Below, piece after piece: positions 1 through 9,031 of a stretch of 64,000 bases of DNA. How positions within the stretch are numbered: the first letter of the stretch is position 1; each line of letters starts with the position of its first letter. A program made the translations under genes and the position numbers. The notes below the pieces were generated by a model, which was given only the letters and a program-made list of their open reading frames with translations, had not been told where the DNA came from and did no database searches. Source of the DNA: Auricularia sp. M13 (lineage: Eukaryota; Basidiomycota; Agaricomycetes; Auriculariales; Auriculariaceae); the NCBI GenBank assembly GCA_037042915.1, contig CM073195.1:496001-560000 (forward strand), in the 5' to 3' direction.

Positions 1-2
1 CC

Positions 3-975
3 GTCGTGGCCGACATCCCCGAACACTACCACAAGTACGCCAACGTGTTCGAAAAGAAGGAATTCGACAAGCTACCCCCCCATCGTCGGTGGGACCACGA
101 GATTAACCTCCGACCTGGATGGGAGAACGACCGCAAGCTCCGTGGAAAGGTTTATGCCTTGTCGCCCAAGGAGACACAGGCGATGAACGAGTTCTTGGAC
201 GAGAACCTCGCAACGGGCCGTATTCGTCCTTCCAACTCGCCCATTGCGTCGCCGCTTTTCTTCGTCGGCAAGAAGGACGGAGGACTCCGACCGACTATGG
301 ATTACAGGAGGCTCAACGACCACACCGTGCGGGATTCCTACCCCCTCCCCCTGGTCGCCGACGTTATGACCAAGATTAAGGACGCTCGTTATTTCTCCAA
401 GTTCGACGTCCGATGGGGGTACAACAACGTCCGAATCCGACCCGGAGACGAATTCAAGGCGGCGTTCATCATGAGCCGAGGCCTGTTCGAACCCACCGTC
501 ATGTTCTTCGGCATGACCAACAGCCCGGCCACCTTCCAACGCATGGTGGACGACATATTTGGCGACCTCATTCGGCGGATCGTCCTTATCGTCTACATGG
601 ACGACCTCTTAGTTTTCACCCGCACTTTGGAGGACCATCGGACCGCGGTTCGGGCCGTACTGGAACTGTGTCGGCAGACGGGCCTATACCTCAAACTGGA
701 GAAATGCGAGTTCGAGCAGGCCCAAGTCAAGTTCCTCAGCCTGGTTATAGGAAACGGGCAGGTATCCATGGACCCCGTCAAGGTGGAGACTATACGCCGC
801 TGGAACCCCCCGCGCAACCTGCGGGAGGTTCGGTCGTTCATGCAGTTTTGCAACTTCTACCGGAACTTCATCCCCCACTTCGCGCACATCACGAAACCCT
901 TCAACCGTCTAACGGAGAAGGGGGTCGTATTTGAATGGGGCCCGGAGCAGCAACAGGCGTTCAAAGACCTCCGAG
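3..975 (+). pseudogene. Gypsy pol, reverse transcriptase part (interrupted)
   Basis: An open frame runs in from the left edge and ends where the hAT begins. It encodes a Ty3/gypsy reverse transcriptase: the motif FSKFDVRWGYNNVRI (palm motif A, catalytic Asp), NSPATFQRMV (motif B) and YMDDLLVFT (motif C with the two catalytic Asp), followed by the thumb region and the start of the RNase H connection. The polymerase would copy element RNA into DNA in virus-like particles. The last native codons read F-K-D-L-R. Past 975 the apparent frame is hAT sequence. After removing the hAT and one target duplication the protein continues D-A-V-C-N without a break at 12,604, so the two halves are one gene. 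Confidence 0.95.
968..975. repeat. 8-bp target-site duplication of the hAT, left copy
   Basis: CCTCCGAG lies immediately before the hAT terminus and is repeated exactly at 12,596-12,603 just after the other terminus. An 8-bp duplication is the hallmark of the hAT superfamily. Confidence 0.97.
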
Positions 976-1125
976 TAGGGATGTGCGGGCTCGGGCAGGG
1001 CTCGGTGCCCCGGGCTTGGGCTGGGCTTTGATGAGCTTGGGCTTGCCATACCTCGAGCCCAAGCCTCGAGCCCTTATAGGCCCAAGCCCGAGCAAGCCCG
1101 GGGCCTGAGCCCAGGGCTTTTGATT
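976..1125. repeat. hAT left terminal inverted repeat and subterminal repeat block
   Basis: A 21-bp terminal repeat is followed by clustered GGGCTTGGGC / GCCCAAGCCC words in both orientations. The arrangement mirrors the right end (12,440-12,595). By analogy with other hAT elements these are probably transposase-binding sites. Confidence 0.85.
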
Positions 1126-1462
1126 TGCTGTGACGCTTGTCACATCATGTGACTGTTACTTTTGCGCGGGCGTCCGTGCAAAAAGATCTTCGGACATTTT
1201 CAGGACACCGAGGCTAGGACCAGACTCGCTTGCTCTTGTAAATAGTCTTGTTGCCCTCTGCTTTGCTTGGTATGACAACATTGATAATATTTTTGTGATT
1301 ATTCATGTCTTGGTGTATGGGGTTTGCCCCGATGGATCACCTGCAGCTCATGGCTGCATTGTCCATTGTGTGAGGCGTGCGAAGCCAGGTTGGAGCCCAA
1401 CCGAAGAGACCAACCGGAAGCGAGAACCCACACAAGACAAGACAAAACAATGTATTTGTATC
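1126..1462. other. Unassigned DNA between hAT left end and the DIRS recombinase gene
   Basis: This stretch must contain the junction between the hAT body and the 3' end of the DIRS-like element. I saw no direct or inverted repeat shared with the region near 8,580-9,000 that would fix the DIRS terminus. The short frames across it have no recognisable product. Confidence 0.5.
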
Positions 1463-2521
1463 TCAAGAACCAGACCAAGCAACGTCGCTAAGGTCTACAT
1501 GCGAGGCGATGATGGAATCTATGTCACGCCAATATCGAAGGAAAGAGTCTGACTTCCACCTTCCGGTGACCTTGACAACTTCGGTGTCGACTCCCGAGCG
1601 TAGGAGGGCCGTGGTACCACCAATGCGAAAACAGTGGCCAGAGATGCGTTGCATGCCCGCGACGGACCAAATCTCGTTCAAGCGCGAGAGAAACGCCCTC
1701 TTCGTGAGCGCAATAGGATCGCCGCCATTGACGCGATACGAGAATAGAGGGTCGTCAGGCCGGAGTGCGTTGTCGGCAAAGTGTTCTCGTAACGCCAATG
1801 ACGGATCGTTGAAGTGTTTGGGCAGATATGCCCATTCACCCGTGCGTGCAGTCTTCGTCCTGGGCAACCAGATGGCAGACGTCTCGCGGTGCGGTGGACC
1901 GCCCAAGTCTGCCCGCATCCTCACGTGTCGCACGCACGGCATGGAGTCGAAGTCGTATCTCCGCGTCGACGAGAGCACTTCTCCGAGGCGCAGTTGCCCC
2001 CAGAAAGCAACCAGCATGGCGGCCGCCACGCACTGGTCAAACGGTCGCGCCGGATCCAGGACGTGCAGCGCCTCGTCCACCATCGCCAGAGTCACCGGAG
2101 GGTGTGGCTCACGGCGTGATTCTGGCGGTGCCAGGCGGCCGACCGATTCGAGTATGCGTGTCAGGCGCGGCGACCCAGCCCATTGCGCGCCGTCCTGCTC
2201 GTGCATAAAACGGAGCCCTGCCATGGCAGACCGCGCGGCGCCGACAGAATACACGCCGGCGAACGAGGCGGCGAAGGCACAGAGATGCGGTTCGGGAATG
2301 GGAATCGTCACGGCGATGCGTTCTGCCGCCGCCCACTCGCGGAACCGGTCTAGCGCACGAGCGTAGTTGAGACGTGTGCCGTCGGCAAGAGCAGCGTCGT
2401 GCACCGCCATGGTGTGCGACCACGTCGCGGCCGAGAGCATCGTCTGTTCTCTGACATGTGGGGAGCCAAGGACGACGTGTCGCCTCTCGGCCTGGCCCGT
2501 GTGCCGGATTTGCGCAAACAC
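1463..2521 (-). CDS. DIRS-like tyrosine recombinase (YR)
   Basis: An open frame of 352 codons; its first codon is GTG and the first ATG is at 2,440, so the true start is uncertain. The C-terminal half has the tyrosine-recombinase signature: Arg in QLRLGEV, His and Arg in ISGHCFRIGGTT, a Trp in GRWKSDSF and the candidate nucleophile Tyr in FLRYWRD. In DIRS-type retrotransposons this enzyme replaces the DDE integrase and inserts a circular cDNA without target duplication. It lies 58 bp downstream of the RT-RNase H frame on the same strand, which is the expected DIRS gene order. The frame is open throughout. A Crypton transposase is the alternative, but the adjoining reverse transcriptase argues against it. 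Confidence 0.88.
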   Translation of the reverse strand: MFAQIRHTGQAERRHVVLGSPHVREQTMLSAATWSHTMAVHDAALADGTRLNYARALDRFREWAAAERIAVTIPIPEPHLCAFAASFAGVYSVGAARSAMAGLRFMHEQDGAQWAGSPRLTRILESVGRLAPPESRREPHPPVTLAMVDEALHVLDPARPFDQCVAAAMLVAFWGQLRLGEVLSSTRRYDFDSMPCVRHVRMRADLGGPPHRETSAIWLPRTKTARTGEWAYLPKHFNDPSLALREHFADNALRPDDPLFSYRVNGGDPIALTKRAFLSRLNEIWSVAGMQRISGHCFRIGGTTALLRSGVDTEVVKVTGRWKSDSFLRYWRDIDSIIASHVDLSDVAWSGS

Positions 2522-2579
2522 GCAAATCCGCCAATCTCAGATTTTTGCCGATCCTACCGTGAGCGAAGAAGGAAATCTA

Positions 2580-4049
2580 TTAAGCAACATTCTCGATCCA
2601 GTCCACAATGGCGAAGGGAATACGGAACTGGTATCTACAGTGTGGCAAACCAGACGCAGGTACACCACGAGATGGTTCGTCGGCGATGTTGTCAGCCGAA
2701 GCAACCCATTCGGTCGACAACCAAATGCCGTGCTCCATCATAAAAGAGACAATGCGCTGCAGAGCACGATTAGAGGGAAGGTTACGAGACCTCCCCGCTG
2801 TGAGCGCCCCAACGATACCTTTGTTGTCGCTACGGACAACCAGGTGCAAGTTTGTGAAACCTTTCTCCACCGCCGCGCGCATCCCGAACTCGACGGCGAC
2901 CATCTCGGCCCAGCCGATGTCGCGCGAGTCAGCCTTCCATCCTTCTGTCAGGCGCCAGTGGTCCCACTCGCCTTCCAAGACGATGCCCACTCCAAACGAA
3001 GTCGAGGCGTCGACGAACAGCGAAACCGCTGATGGCGCAGGCACGTGCTTGATGTCCATACCACAGAACGGAGCCTGCAGTTTCTCGATCCACCACGCAA
3101 TGTCGCCGATAACGGTGGTGTTTGGCTCGTGTTTCGCGAAGTCGTTCGCGAAGGAACCAGCAAACCGAGACAGCGCGGGCAAGCGCGAGCGGCCATCGCG
3201 GACGACCATCGTGCAGTGTACGAGTTTCCCCAAGAGTCTCTGCGCCTCCTTGCGCGAGAATCGAGCACCGCGAACCCATGGGGCACAGGCGACCAGGTAT
3301 TTCGCCTTCTTCTTCTCCGTAACCTGCACCGTGCGGGCGCGGAGGTCCCACAGAAAACCTATGTAAGGAAACTGGGAAGCGAACGGCAGCGTTTTCTTGA
3401 CGCTCCAAGGCCAGCCCAATTCGTCAGCCAGGTCATAGATGTCCTGCTCGTGTAGCAAGAACGAACCATCCGGCCGAGCAAAGCGCCAAAAAGTAAAGTC
3501 GTCCGCCCAGTTCAAGGCATCCTGGCGCGCGAAGCGAAACTTGAAGATCCCTCTAAAGGCATCCGCAAGCTGGCCCCACAGGCCACTCGAGGACGCTGCA
3601 CCGAACTGGCAGCAATAATCCAGAGCAACGCGACCATCCCAGTAGATCGCATAGAAAGCCTGTTGCCACGGAAGCACGGGTACCCTGCGGTGTGCAGCCT
3701 TGACGTCAAAGACCGCAACCTCGGTGTCGGGTGGCGCATTAGCAGCCATCAAGTAGCACTGCGAGAACGTGCCCCAGTCACATCCGAACTCCTTCATGTC
3801 GATGCTCGCGTTGAAGGAGATGTCGTCCACGTCCTCGCGCGGATGCGAGAAGTCTTGACAAACGCGACCGTTCAGGTAGTTGTCGTTCTTGGGCGCAATC
3901 GTCAGCGGTGCGTTGCGGAAAGGCCCCACGATCTTGAGCAGGTCCTCCGGGTCAAAGAACTCAGACAGTCGCCCTTCAGCGGACTCTTCAGCGATCATAG
4001 CCTCTATAACAGACGGGTATCGCCCCGCTGGAGCGTGGTTGTCGTACAA
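2580..4049 (-). CDS. DIRS-like reverse transcriptase-RNase H
   Basis: Open frame of 489 codons. Motifs in order: VFDVKAAHRRVPV (palm motif A), FGAASSSGLWG (motif B), NWADDFTFW (motif C, ADD), then RNase H with SLFVDASTSFG, a Glu in WAEMVAVEFGM, an Asp in VVRSDNKGIVGAL and NIADEPSRG near the end. These fit the DIRS branch of reverse transcriptases rather than gypsy or copia. The nominal first codon is TTG directly after a TGA at 4,050-4,052. The frame continues upstream of that stop into 4,053-4,595, so this looks like the downstream part of a longer pol protein. Confidence 0.9.
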   Translation of the reverse strand: MYDNHAPAGRYPSVIEAMIAEESAEGRLSEFFDPEDLLKIVGPFRNAPLTIAPKNDNYLNGRVCQDFSHPREDVDDISFNASIDMKEFGCDWGTFSQCYLMAANAPPDTEVAVFDVKAAHRRVPVLPWQQAFYAIYWDGRVALDYCCQFGAASSSGLWGQLADAFRGIFKFRFARQDALNWADDFTFWRFARPDGSFLLHEQDIYDLADELGWPWSVKKTLPFASQFPYIGFLWDLRARTVQVTEKKKAKYLVACAPWVRGARFSRKEAQRLLGKLVHCTMVVRDGRSRLPALSRFAGSFANDFAKHEPNTTVIGDIAWWIEKLQAPFCGMDIKHVPAPSAVSLFVDASTSFGVGIVLEGEWDHWRLTEGWKADSRDIGWAEMVAVEFGMRAAVEKGFTNLHLVVRSDNKGIVGALTAGRSRNLPSNRALQRIVSFMMEHGIWLSTEWVASADNIADEPSRGVPASGLPHCRYQFRIPFAIVDWIENVA

Positions 4050-4052
4050 TCA

Positions 4053-4595
4053 ATACGGTAGCTTAGTGCGCGCAAAGAACGAATCCACGGTTTCGCGCTT
4101 GAGACCAACGTCGAAGCCATGGACGAGACCAACGGGAATATGGGAGAAAACAGGAAGCAGGCCGGCGTCGCTCAGCGCGATGTGCCAGGCGTGCGCCTTC
4201 AGCGGGGTCATGATACGGAATGGGTAGGGAACGGAATTGGCAGCGGCAAAGAAGAGGGAATCATCGAGCATGGGCGCGTCGTCGTCGACCGCCGTGGGAG
4301 CATCGTCACATAGCATAGTTGCCTCGGCACGCGGGGCCGAGGGCTTATCGGGGAACGGCCTTGCAGTAGCAGGCGCCGTGGGCGGAGCTGCCACAGAGCG
4401 AGCACAAGTGCCCGGAGTCGGCGAATCGACACTGTGCGCGCTTGCATTTGCCGAGGCTGTTCCAGGTGAAACAAACGGCGCTGCCAGTGGTGCTCGCGAC
4501 GTAGTAGAGTCGGTCTGCATTCCAGACGAGCCAGACAGGCGTGCACGGCGCCGGCTCCTTCTTCGCCTTATCAAAACGATGAGCTTGCTTGCCAC
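4053..4595 (-). CDS. Upstream part of DIRS pol frame, separated by one TGA
   Basis: This segment is in the same frame as the reverse transcriptase at 2,580-4,049 and is separated from it only by TGA at 4,050-4,052. Its C-terminal 70 residues (from PYPFRIMTPLKAHAWHIAL onward) are not low-complexity and run naturally into the RT protein. Its upstream half overlaps the gag frame (4,345-4,595) and may be a shadow of it. The TGA is either a nonsense mutation or a point of stop-codon readthrough. Confidence 0.55.
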
Positions 4596-5568
4596 AGAGC
4601 ATGCAGTGATCGTACTTTAGCAGCAGAGTCCCATCCGCCCGCGCCGACGACGAGGACGCGGTGGCCTGCGTTGAGGCTGCCGTCGATGTGCTGGCGACGG
4701 CGTGGGTCGCGAATGACGGAGCGCGCGTGCGCGAAGACTGGCCCGCAGATGCCAGCGCCATCGTGGACGATGTCGCGACGCGGGTCAGGACCTTGGTCCA
4801 CGTGGCCATGTCGAACTTGCTGATGTTCTCGGGTGCGTCTCCCTTGACTCGATCACGCATCAGCAAGTCGTACTGACGCCAGAGCGGCCAAGCCTCCTCC
4901 GCGCCCTCCGAGTTCCTGATGAGCGTGTGGTGCGCCTCCAGCATCTCCGGAATCCACGGCGGCGACTTGAACTTGCGCAGTGCGTCGACGAGCCGCGTGA
5001 GCCATTTGGACCATTGCATCATGGACATGTCGAGCTCGTTGACCGTCAACGTGGCGACTCGGGCAGGCGCAGCTCCTCCAAATACGATGACGCGAGAAGC
5101 GCGCTCCGCAGCGACCATCTCGTCAGAGAGGTAGTGCAACGGCATGTACGTCTTCATGGCGCCCATGATAATTTCGCGCGCGTGGTCCGAGATGGTGAAG
5201 TCACCGGCCTGGTTCTGCGGGCCGCGATCCTGGTTGAAATGGCTCCAGTCGACCTTGTCGACGTCGCAGAGTTTCTTGGGCGCGGGCGAGTCGCCAGCCT
5301 CGTGTGAACGTTTCACTGACGCAGCAATCAGCATGCTACCATGGCACGGCATCAAAGCTCGTGCCGTGCCTGACCTGTGCCGACACGCGCTCAACCCGAC
5401 CGCATCAGAGCAGCGTGGGAAGGCCGGCATCGTATGCCGAGCGTGCGCAGTCACGCATGCAGTGCGTACGCGGCTATAAAGCCAACACCGCGCCTCGACC
5501 AGGTCGAGCTGCTGATGTCCTCCCCCGTGGATGCCAGGCAACCACATCCTGCCAGGCAGGAACGCCAA
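4345..5568 (-). CDS. DIRS gag-like protein, copy A
   Basis: Open frame of 407 codons on the coding strand of the element. The central part is a helical domain without close signature residues. The C-terminus is Cys/His-rich (CMLCGKQAHRF, then CFTWNSLGKCKRAQCRF and a CSLCGSSAHGACYC cluster), resembling gag zinc knuckles that bind nucleic acid. It ends inside the pol frame (250-bp overlap), so pol expression would need frameshifting or separate initiation. A splice donor upstream at 5,632 suggests that the protein begins in the exon at 5,633-6,326. Near-identical to copy B. Confidence 0.75.
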   Translation of the reverse strand: MAFLPGRMWLPGIHGGGHQQLDLVEARCWLYSRVRTACVTAHARHTMPAFPRCSDAVGLSACRHRSGTARALMPCHGSMLIAASVKRSHEAGDSPAPKKLCDVDKVDWSHFNQDRGPQNQAGDFTISDHAREIIMGAMKTYMPLHYLSDEMVAAERASRVIVFGGAAPARVATLTVNELDMSMMQWSKWLTRLVDALRKFKSPPWIPEMLEAHHTLIRNSEGAEEAWPLWRQYDLLMRDRVKGDAPENISKFDMATWTKVLTRVATSSTMALASAGQSSRTRAPSFATHAVASTSTAASTQATASSSSARADGTLLLKYDHCMLCGKQAHRFDKAKKEPAPCTPVWLVWNADRLYYVASTTGSAVCFTWNSLGKCKRAQCRFADSGHLCSLCGSSAHGACYCKAVPR

Positions 5569-5632
5569 TCCTCGCCAGGCGAGCGGCGCATGCCAGCGAC
5601 CAGGTCGCGGCAGACGATAACGAGTTACTCAC

Positions 5633-6326
5633 CAGGTGCACGCATCGGCGATAACTGGACGGCAACGCCGTCAATCATCACGACGTCCTCGTTGAGGTCC
5701 GTGTCCGCGTCCTTCCCGACCTTCGAGAATCGCGTGCTGCGCTGCCTCCTCACGCCCTGCACGTCCTCCGGTTTGGCGACCTGGACGGCCTTCCCGGCGG
5801 CCTTCTTGGCTCCGCGAGTCTTCGGCACGATGGGCGCGAAGATGTCGTCTGCGTCCTCCGGCGCCTCGGGCGCCACCTTGGACTTGGTCTTCTTCTTGGG
5901 AGGCGGCGGCAGCGGTGCGGGCTCATCCTCGGCCTCCTCGTCATCTTCCTCATCCTCCTCGTCATCCTCCTCGTCGTCGTCGTCGCCGACAACGGGCGCG
6001 ACGGCCTTCTTCTTGGCCACCGGCTTCTTGACCGCGGCCTTCTTCACTGGCTTCGCCTTCGCCTTGACGCCTTTTGCGACCGGCGCCTTCTTGACGGGCT
6101 TGCGGGCTTTCGGCTTTGGCGGCGGCCCCAGCTCCTCAGGCTCGTCCTCCTCCTGCAACGCGCCCTTCTTCGAGCGTGTGACGCGTCCTTTAGCGGGCTC
6201 AACCGCCTTGCCCTTGCCCTTGCCTTTGTGCGGCGGCGGAGGTGGCAGCGGAGGCGGTGGTGACGCAGGCGTCGGCTCGCGCTCAGGAGTTGCGCCCTTG
6301 CGTTTCTTCGCACGCGTGGCTGGCAT
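5633..6326 (-). CDS. DIRS 5' exon encoding a charged low-complexity protein, copy A
   Basis: From ATG at 6,326 the frame encodes a Lys/Pro/Ala-rich segment, an acidic Asp/Glu run and further Lys-rich stretches, then reaches a good donor (G|GTGAGT) at 5,632 two codons before a stop. I infer splicing to the gag frame: a TCAG acceptor near 5,308 would give phase 1, which matches. The composition suggests a nucleic-acid-binding, disordered N-terminal region of gag. The acceptor is a guess; the donor is visible. Confidence 0.55.
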
Positions 6327-6548
6327 GACTTGATTTCTACATGTAGCGGGCGTGTTGTGTCGTGTACGAATAGCATCAGCGCGATGTGCCAGGCGTGCGC
6401 CTTCAGCGGGGTCATGATACGGAATGGGTAGGGAACGGAATTGGCAGCGGCAAAGAAGAGGGAATCATCGAGCATGGGCGCGTCGTCGTCGACCGCCGTG
6501 GGAGCATCGTCACATAGCATAGTTGCCTCGGCACGCGGGGCCGAGGGC

Positions 6549-7772
6549 TTATCGGGGAACGGCCTTGCAGTAGCAGGCGCCGTGGGCGGAGCTGCCACAG
6601 AGCGAGCACAAGTGCCCGGAGTCGGCGAATCGACACTGTGCGCGCTTGCATTTGCCGAGGCTGTTCCAGGTGAAACAAACGGCGCTGCCAGTGGTGCTCG
6701 CGACGTAGTAGAGTCGGTCTGCATTCCAGACGAGCCAGACAGGCGTGCACGGCGCCGGCTCCTTCTTCGCCTTATCAAAACGATGAGCTTGCTTGCCACA
6801 GAGCATGCAGTGATCGTACTTTAGCAGCAGAGTCCCATCCGCCCGCGCCGACGACGAGGACGCGGTGGCCTGCGTTGAGGCTGCCGTCGATGTGCTGGCG
6901 ACGGCGTGGGTCGCGAATGACGGAGCGCGCGTGCGCGAAGACTGGCCCGCAGATGCCAGCGCCATCGTGGACGATGTCGCGACGCGGGTCAGGACCTTGG
7001 TCCACGTGGCCATGTCGAACTTGCTGATGTTCTCGGGTGCGTCTCCCTTGACTCGATCACGCATCAGCAAGTCGTACTGACGCCAGAGCGGCCAAGCCTC
7101 CTCCGCGCCCTCCGAGTTCCTGATGAGCGTGTGGTGCGCCTCCAGCATCTCCGGAATCCACGGCGGCGACTTGAACTTGCGCAGTGCGTCGACGAGCCGC
7201 GTGAGCCATTTGGACCATTGCATCATGGACATGTCGAGCTCGTTGACCGTCAACGTGGCGACTCGGGCAGGCGCAGCTCCTCCAAATACGATGACGCGAG
7301 AAGCGCGCTCCGCAGCGACCATCTCGTCAGAGAGGTAGTGCAACGGCATGTACGTCTTCATGGCGCCCATGATAATTTCGCGCGCGTGGTCCGAGATGGT
7401 GAAGTCACCGGCCTGGTTCTGCGGGCCGCGATCCTGGTTGAAATGGCTCCAGTCGACCTTGTCGACGTCGCAGAGTTTCTTGGGCGCGGGCGAGTCGCCA
7501 GCCTCGTGTGAACGTTTCACTGACGCAGCAATCAGCATGCTACCATGGCACGGCATCAAAGCTCGTGCCGTGCCTGACCTGTGCCGACACGCGCTCAACC
7601 CGACCGCATCAGAGCAGCGTGGGAAGGCCGGCATCGTATGCCGAGCGTGCGCAGTCACGCATGCAGTGCGTACGCGGCTATAAAGCCAACACCGCGCCTC
7701 GACCAGGTCGAGCTGCTGATGTCCTCCCCCGTGGATGCCAGGCAACCACATCCTGCCAGGCAGGAACGCCAA
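6549..7772 (-). CDS. DIRS gag-like protein, copy B
   Basis: Same 407-codon frame as copy A, displaced by 2,204 bp with no amino-acid difference that I could find. Only this copy has the original upstream region of the element, whereas only copy A leads into pol. A transcript starting upstream of copy B could contain both gag copies. Confidence 0.75.
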   Translation of the reverse strand: MAFLPGRMWLPGIHGGGHQQLDLVEARCWLYSRVRTACVTAHARHTMPAFPRCSDAVGLSACRHRSGTARALMPCHGSMLIAASVKRSHEAGDSPAPKKLCDVDKVDWSHFNQDRGPQNQAGDFTISDHAREIIMGAMKTYMPLHYLSDEMVAAERASRVIVFGGAAPARVATLTVNELDMSMMQWSKWLTRLVDALRKFKSPPWIPEMLEAHHTLIRNSEGAEEAWPLWRQYDLLMRDRVKGDAPENISKFDMATWTKVLTRVATSSTMALASAGQSSRTRAPSFATHAVASTSTAASTQATASSSSARADGTLLLKYDHCMLCGKQAHRFDKAKKEPAPCTPVWLVWNADRLYYVASTTGSAVCFTWNSLGKCKRAQCRFADSGHLCSLCGSSAHGACYCKAVPR

Positions 7773-7836
7773 TCCTCGCCAGGCGAGCGGCGCATGCCAG
7801 CGACCAGGTCGCGGCAGACGATAACGAGTTACTCAC

Positions 7837-8530
7837 CAGGTGCACGCATCGGCGATAACTGGACGGCAACGCCGTCAATCATCACGACGTCCTCGTTGAG
7901 GTCCGTGTCCGCGTCCTTCCCGACCTTCGAGAATCGCGTGCTGCGCTGCCTCCTCACGCCCTGCACGTCCTCCGGTTTGGCGACCTGGACGGCCTTCCCG
8001 GCGGCCTTCTTGGCTCCGCGAGTCTTCGGCACGATGGGCGCGAAGATGTCGTCTGCGTCCTCCGGCGCCTCGGGCGCCACCTTGGACTTGGTCTTCTTCT
8101 TGGGAGGCGGCGGCAGCGGTGCGGGCTCATCCTCGGCCTCCTCGTCATCTTCCTCATCCTCCTCGTCATCCTCCTCGTCGTCGTCGTCGTCGACAACGGG
8201 CGCGACGGCCTTCTTCTTGGCCACCGGCTTCTTGACCGCGGCCTTCTTCACTGGCTTCGCCTTCGCCTTGACGCCTTTTGCGACCGGCGCCTTCTTGACG
8301 GGCTTGCGGGCTTTCGGCTTTGGCGGCGGCCCCAGCTCCTCAGGCTCGTCCTCCTCCTGCAACGCGCCCTTCTTCGAGCGTGTGACGCGTCCTTTAGCGG
8401 GCTCAACCGCCTTGCCCTTGCCCTTGCCTTTGTGCGGCGGCGGAGGTGGCAGCGGAGGCGGTGGTGACGCAGGCGTCGGCTCGCGCTCAGGAGTTGCGCC
8501 CTTGCGTTTCTTCGCACGCGTGGCTGGCAT
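7837..8530 (-). CDS. DIRS 5' exon encoding a charged low-complexity protein, copy B
   Basis: Copy of 5,633-6,326 with one residue change (Gly to Asp in the acidic run), caused by the single base difference between the repeat units. The first ATG of the shared segment is at 8,530. The frame is open further upstream to 8,860, beyond the duplicated unit. Donor GTGAGT follows at 7,836. Confidence 0.55.
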
Positions 8531-8579
8531 GACTTGATTTCTACATGTAGCGGGCGTGTTGTGTCGTGTACGAATAGCA

Positions 8580-9031
8580 GACAGTCGTATAGCCCGACGA
8601 GCGTTGTCACAGAACCGACAGGAGCCGCAAGCAGCGCGTCGCGCCTGAACCAGTCGTCGCGTCTCGTGTGTACCCGCCACCCGGCGCACGTCACGACAAA
8701 TCGTCTCGTGTAACGCGCGTTCTTGACTGTCGAGCGGCAACCCAAAGAACAGAAGCAGCGAAGACACCGAGTAACGCGAGATTTCACGCTGTCTGCAGCG
8801 TGGAGGTGGCGGAGCGGAACCAGGAAGCGATACCTTCCGACTGGTCCGCTCCGCCGGCACAAGACGCGTTTCTCGTGTCTCTTCGACCTAGAAACTGCAT
8901 TCAAGAAACATGTCTCAGAGTCATTCCTCATTCCCGAGCAATATGGTAACCCCCTCCCCCCTTGTTGAATAAAGCCATGAATTCCGAGTAAAACTAGAAA
9001 CTTGTGTCACAAGATGTTCAGAGAAGAATAA
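8580..9031. other. DIRS 5' leader and junction with the hAT 3' flank
   Basis: Non-coding as far as I can see. It should hold the DIRS-like element's promoter and 5' terminus and the return to hAT sequence before the transposase stop at 9,032. No terminal repeat could be matched to the region left of the recombinase gene, so the exact DIRS boundary is not fixed. Confidence 0.5.

Larger units (their letters stand above)
4172..6375. repeat. Tandem duplication unit A (2,204 bp)
   Basis: Bases 4,172-6,375 are repeated head-to-tail at 6,376-8,579. Every frame recurs at an offset of exactly 2,204 and the only difference I found is one base in a TCG run near 5,986/8,190. The unit carries the 5' basic/acidic exon, its intron, the whole gag frame and the first bases of pol. 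The junction at 6,375/6,376 shows essentially no microhomology. Confidence 0.95.
6376..8579. repeat. Tandem duplication unit B (2,204 bp)
   Basis: Second copy of the 4,172-6,375 unit. Unit B keeps the native upstream region of the element (8,580 onward). Unit A keeps the native downstream continuation into pol. The copy boundary cuts the pol frame after A-H-A-W-H-I-A, so the pol start in unit B runs into unrelated leader sequence. Confidence 0.95.

Noticed and set aside
1377-2366. 329-codon plus-strand frame
   Set aside because: Antisense shadow of the tyrosine recombinase gene; no domain of its own.
3880-4227. Plus-strand frames over the DIRS pol start
   Set aside because: Shadows of the minus-strand pol and gag frames.
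4050-4595. The TGA-separated frame as a stand-alone gene
   Set aside because: Its upstream half overlaps gag in another frame and it is in phase with the reverse transcriptase, so it is treated as the start of pol.
5377-6333. 318-codon plus-strand frame rich in Ser and Gly (and its copy at 7,581-8,537)
   Set aside because: It is the antisense shadow of the Lys/Asp/Glu-rich DIRS exon; the Ser run is just the complement of the acidic codons.
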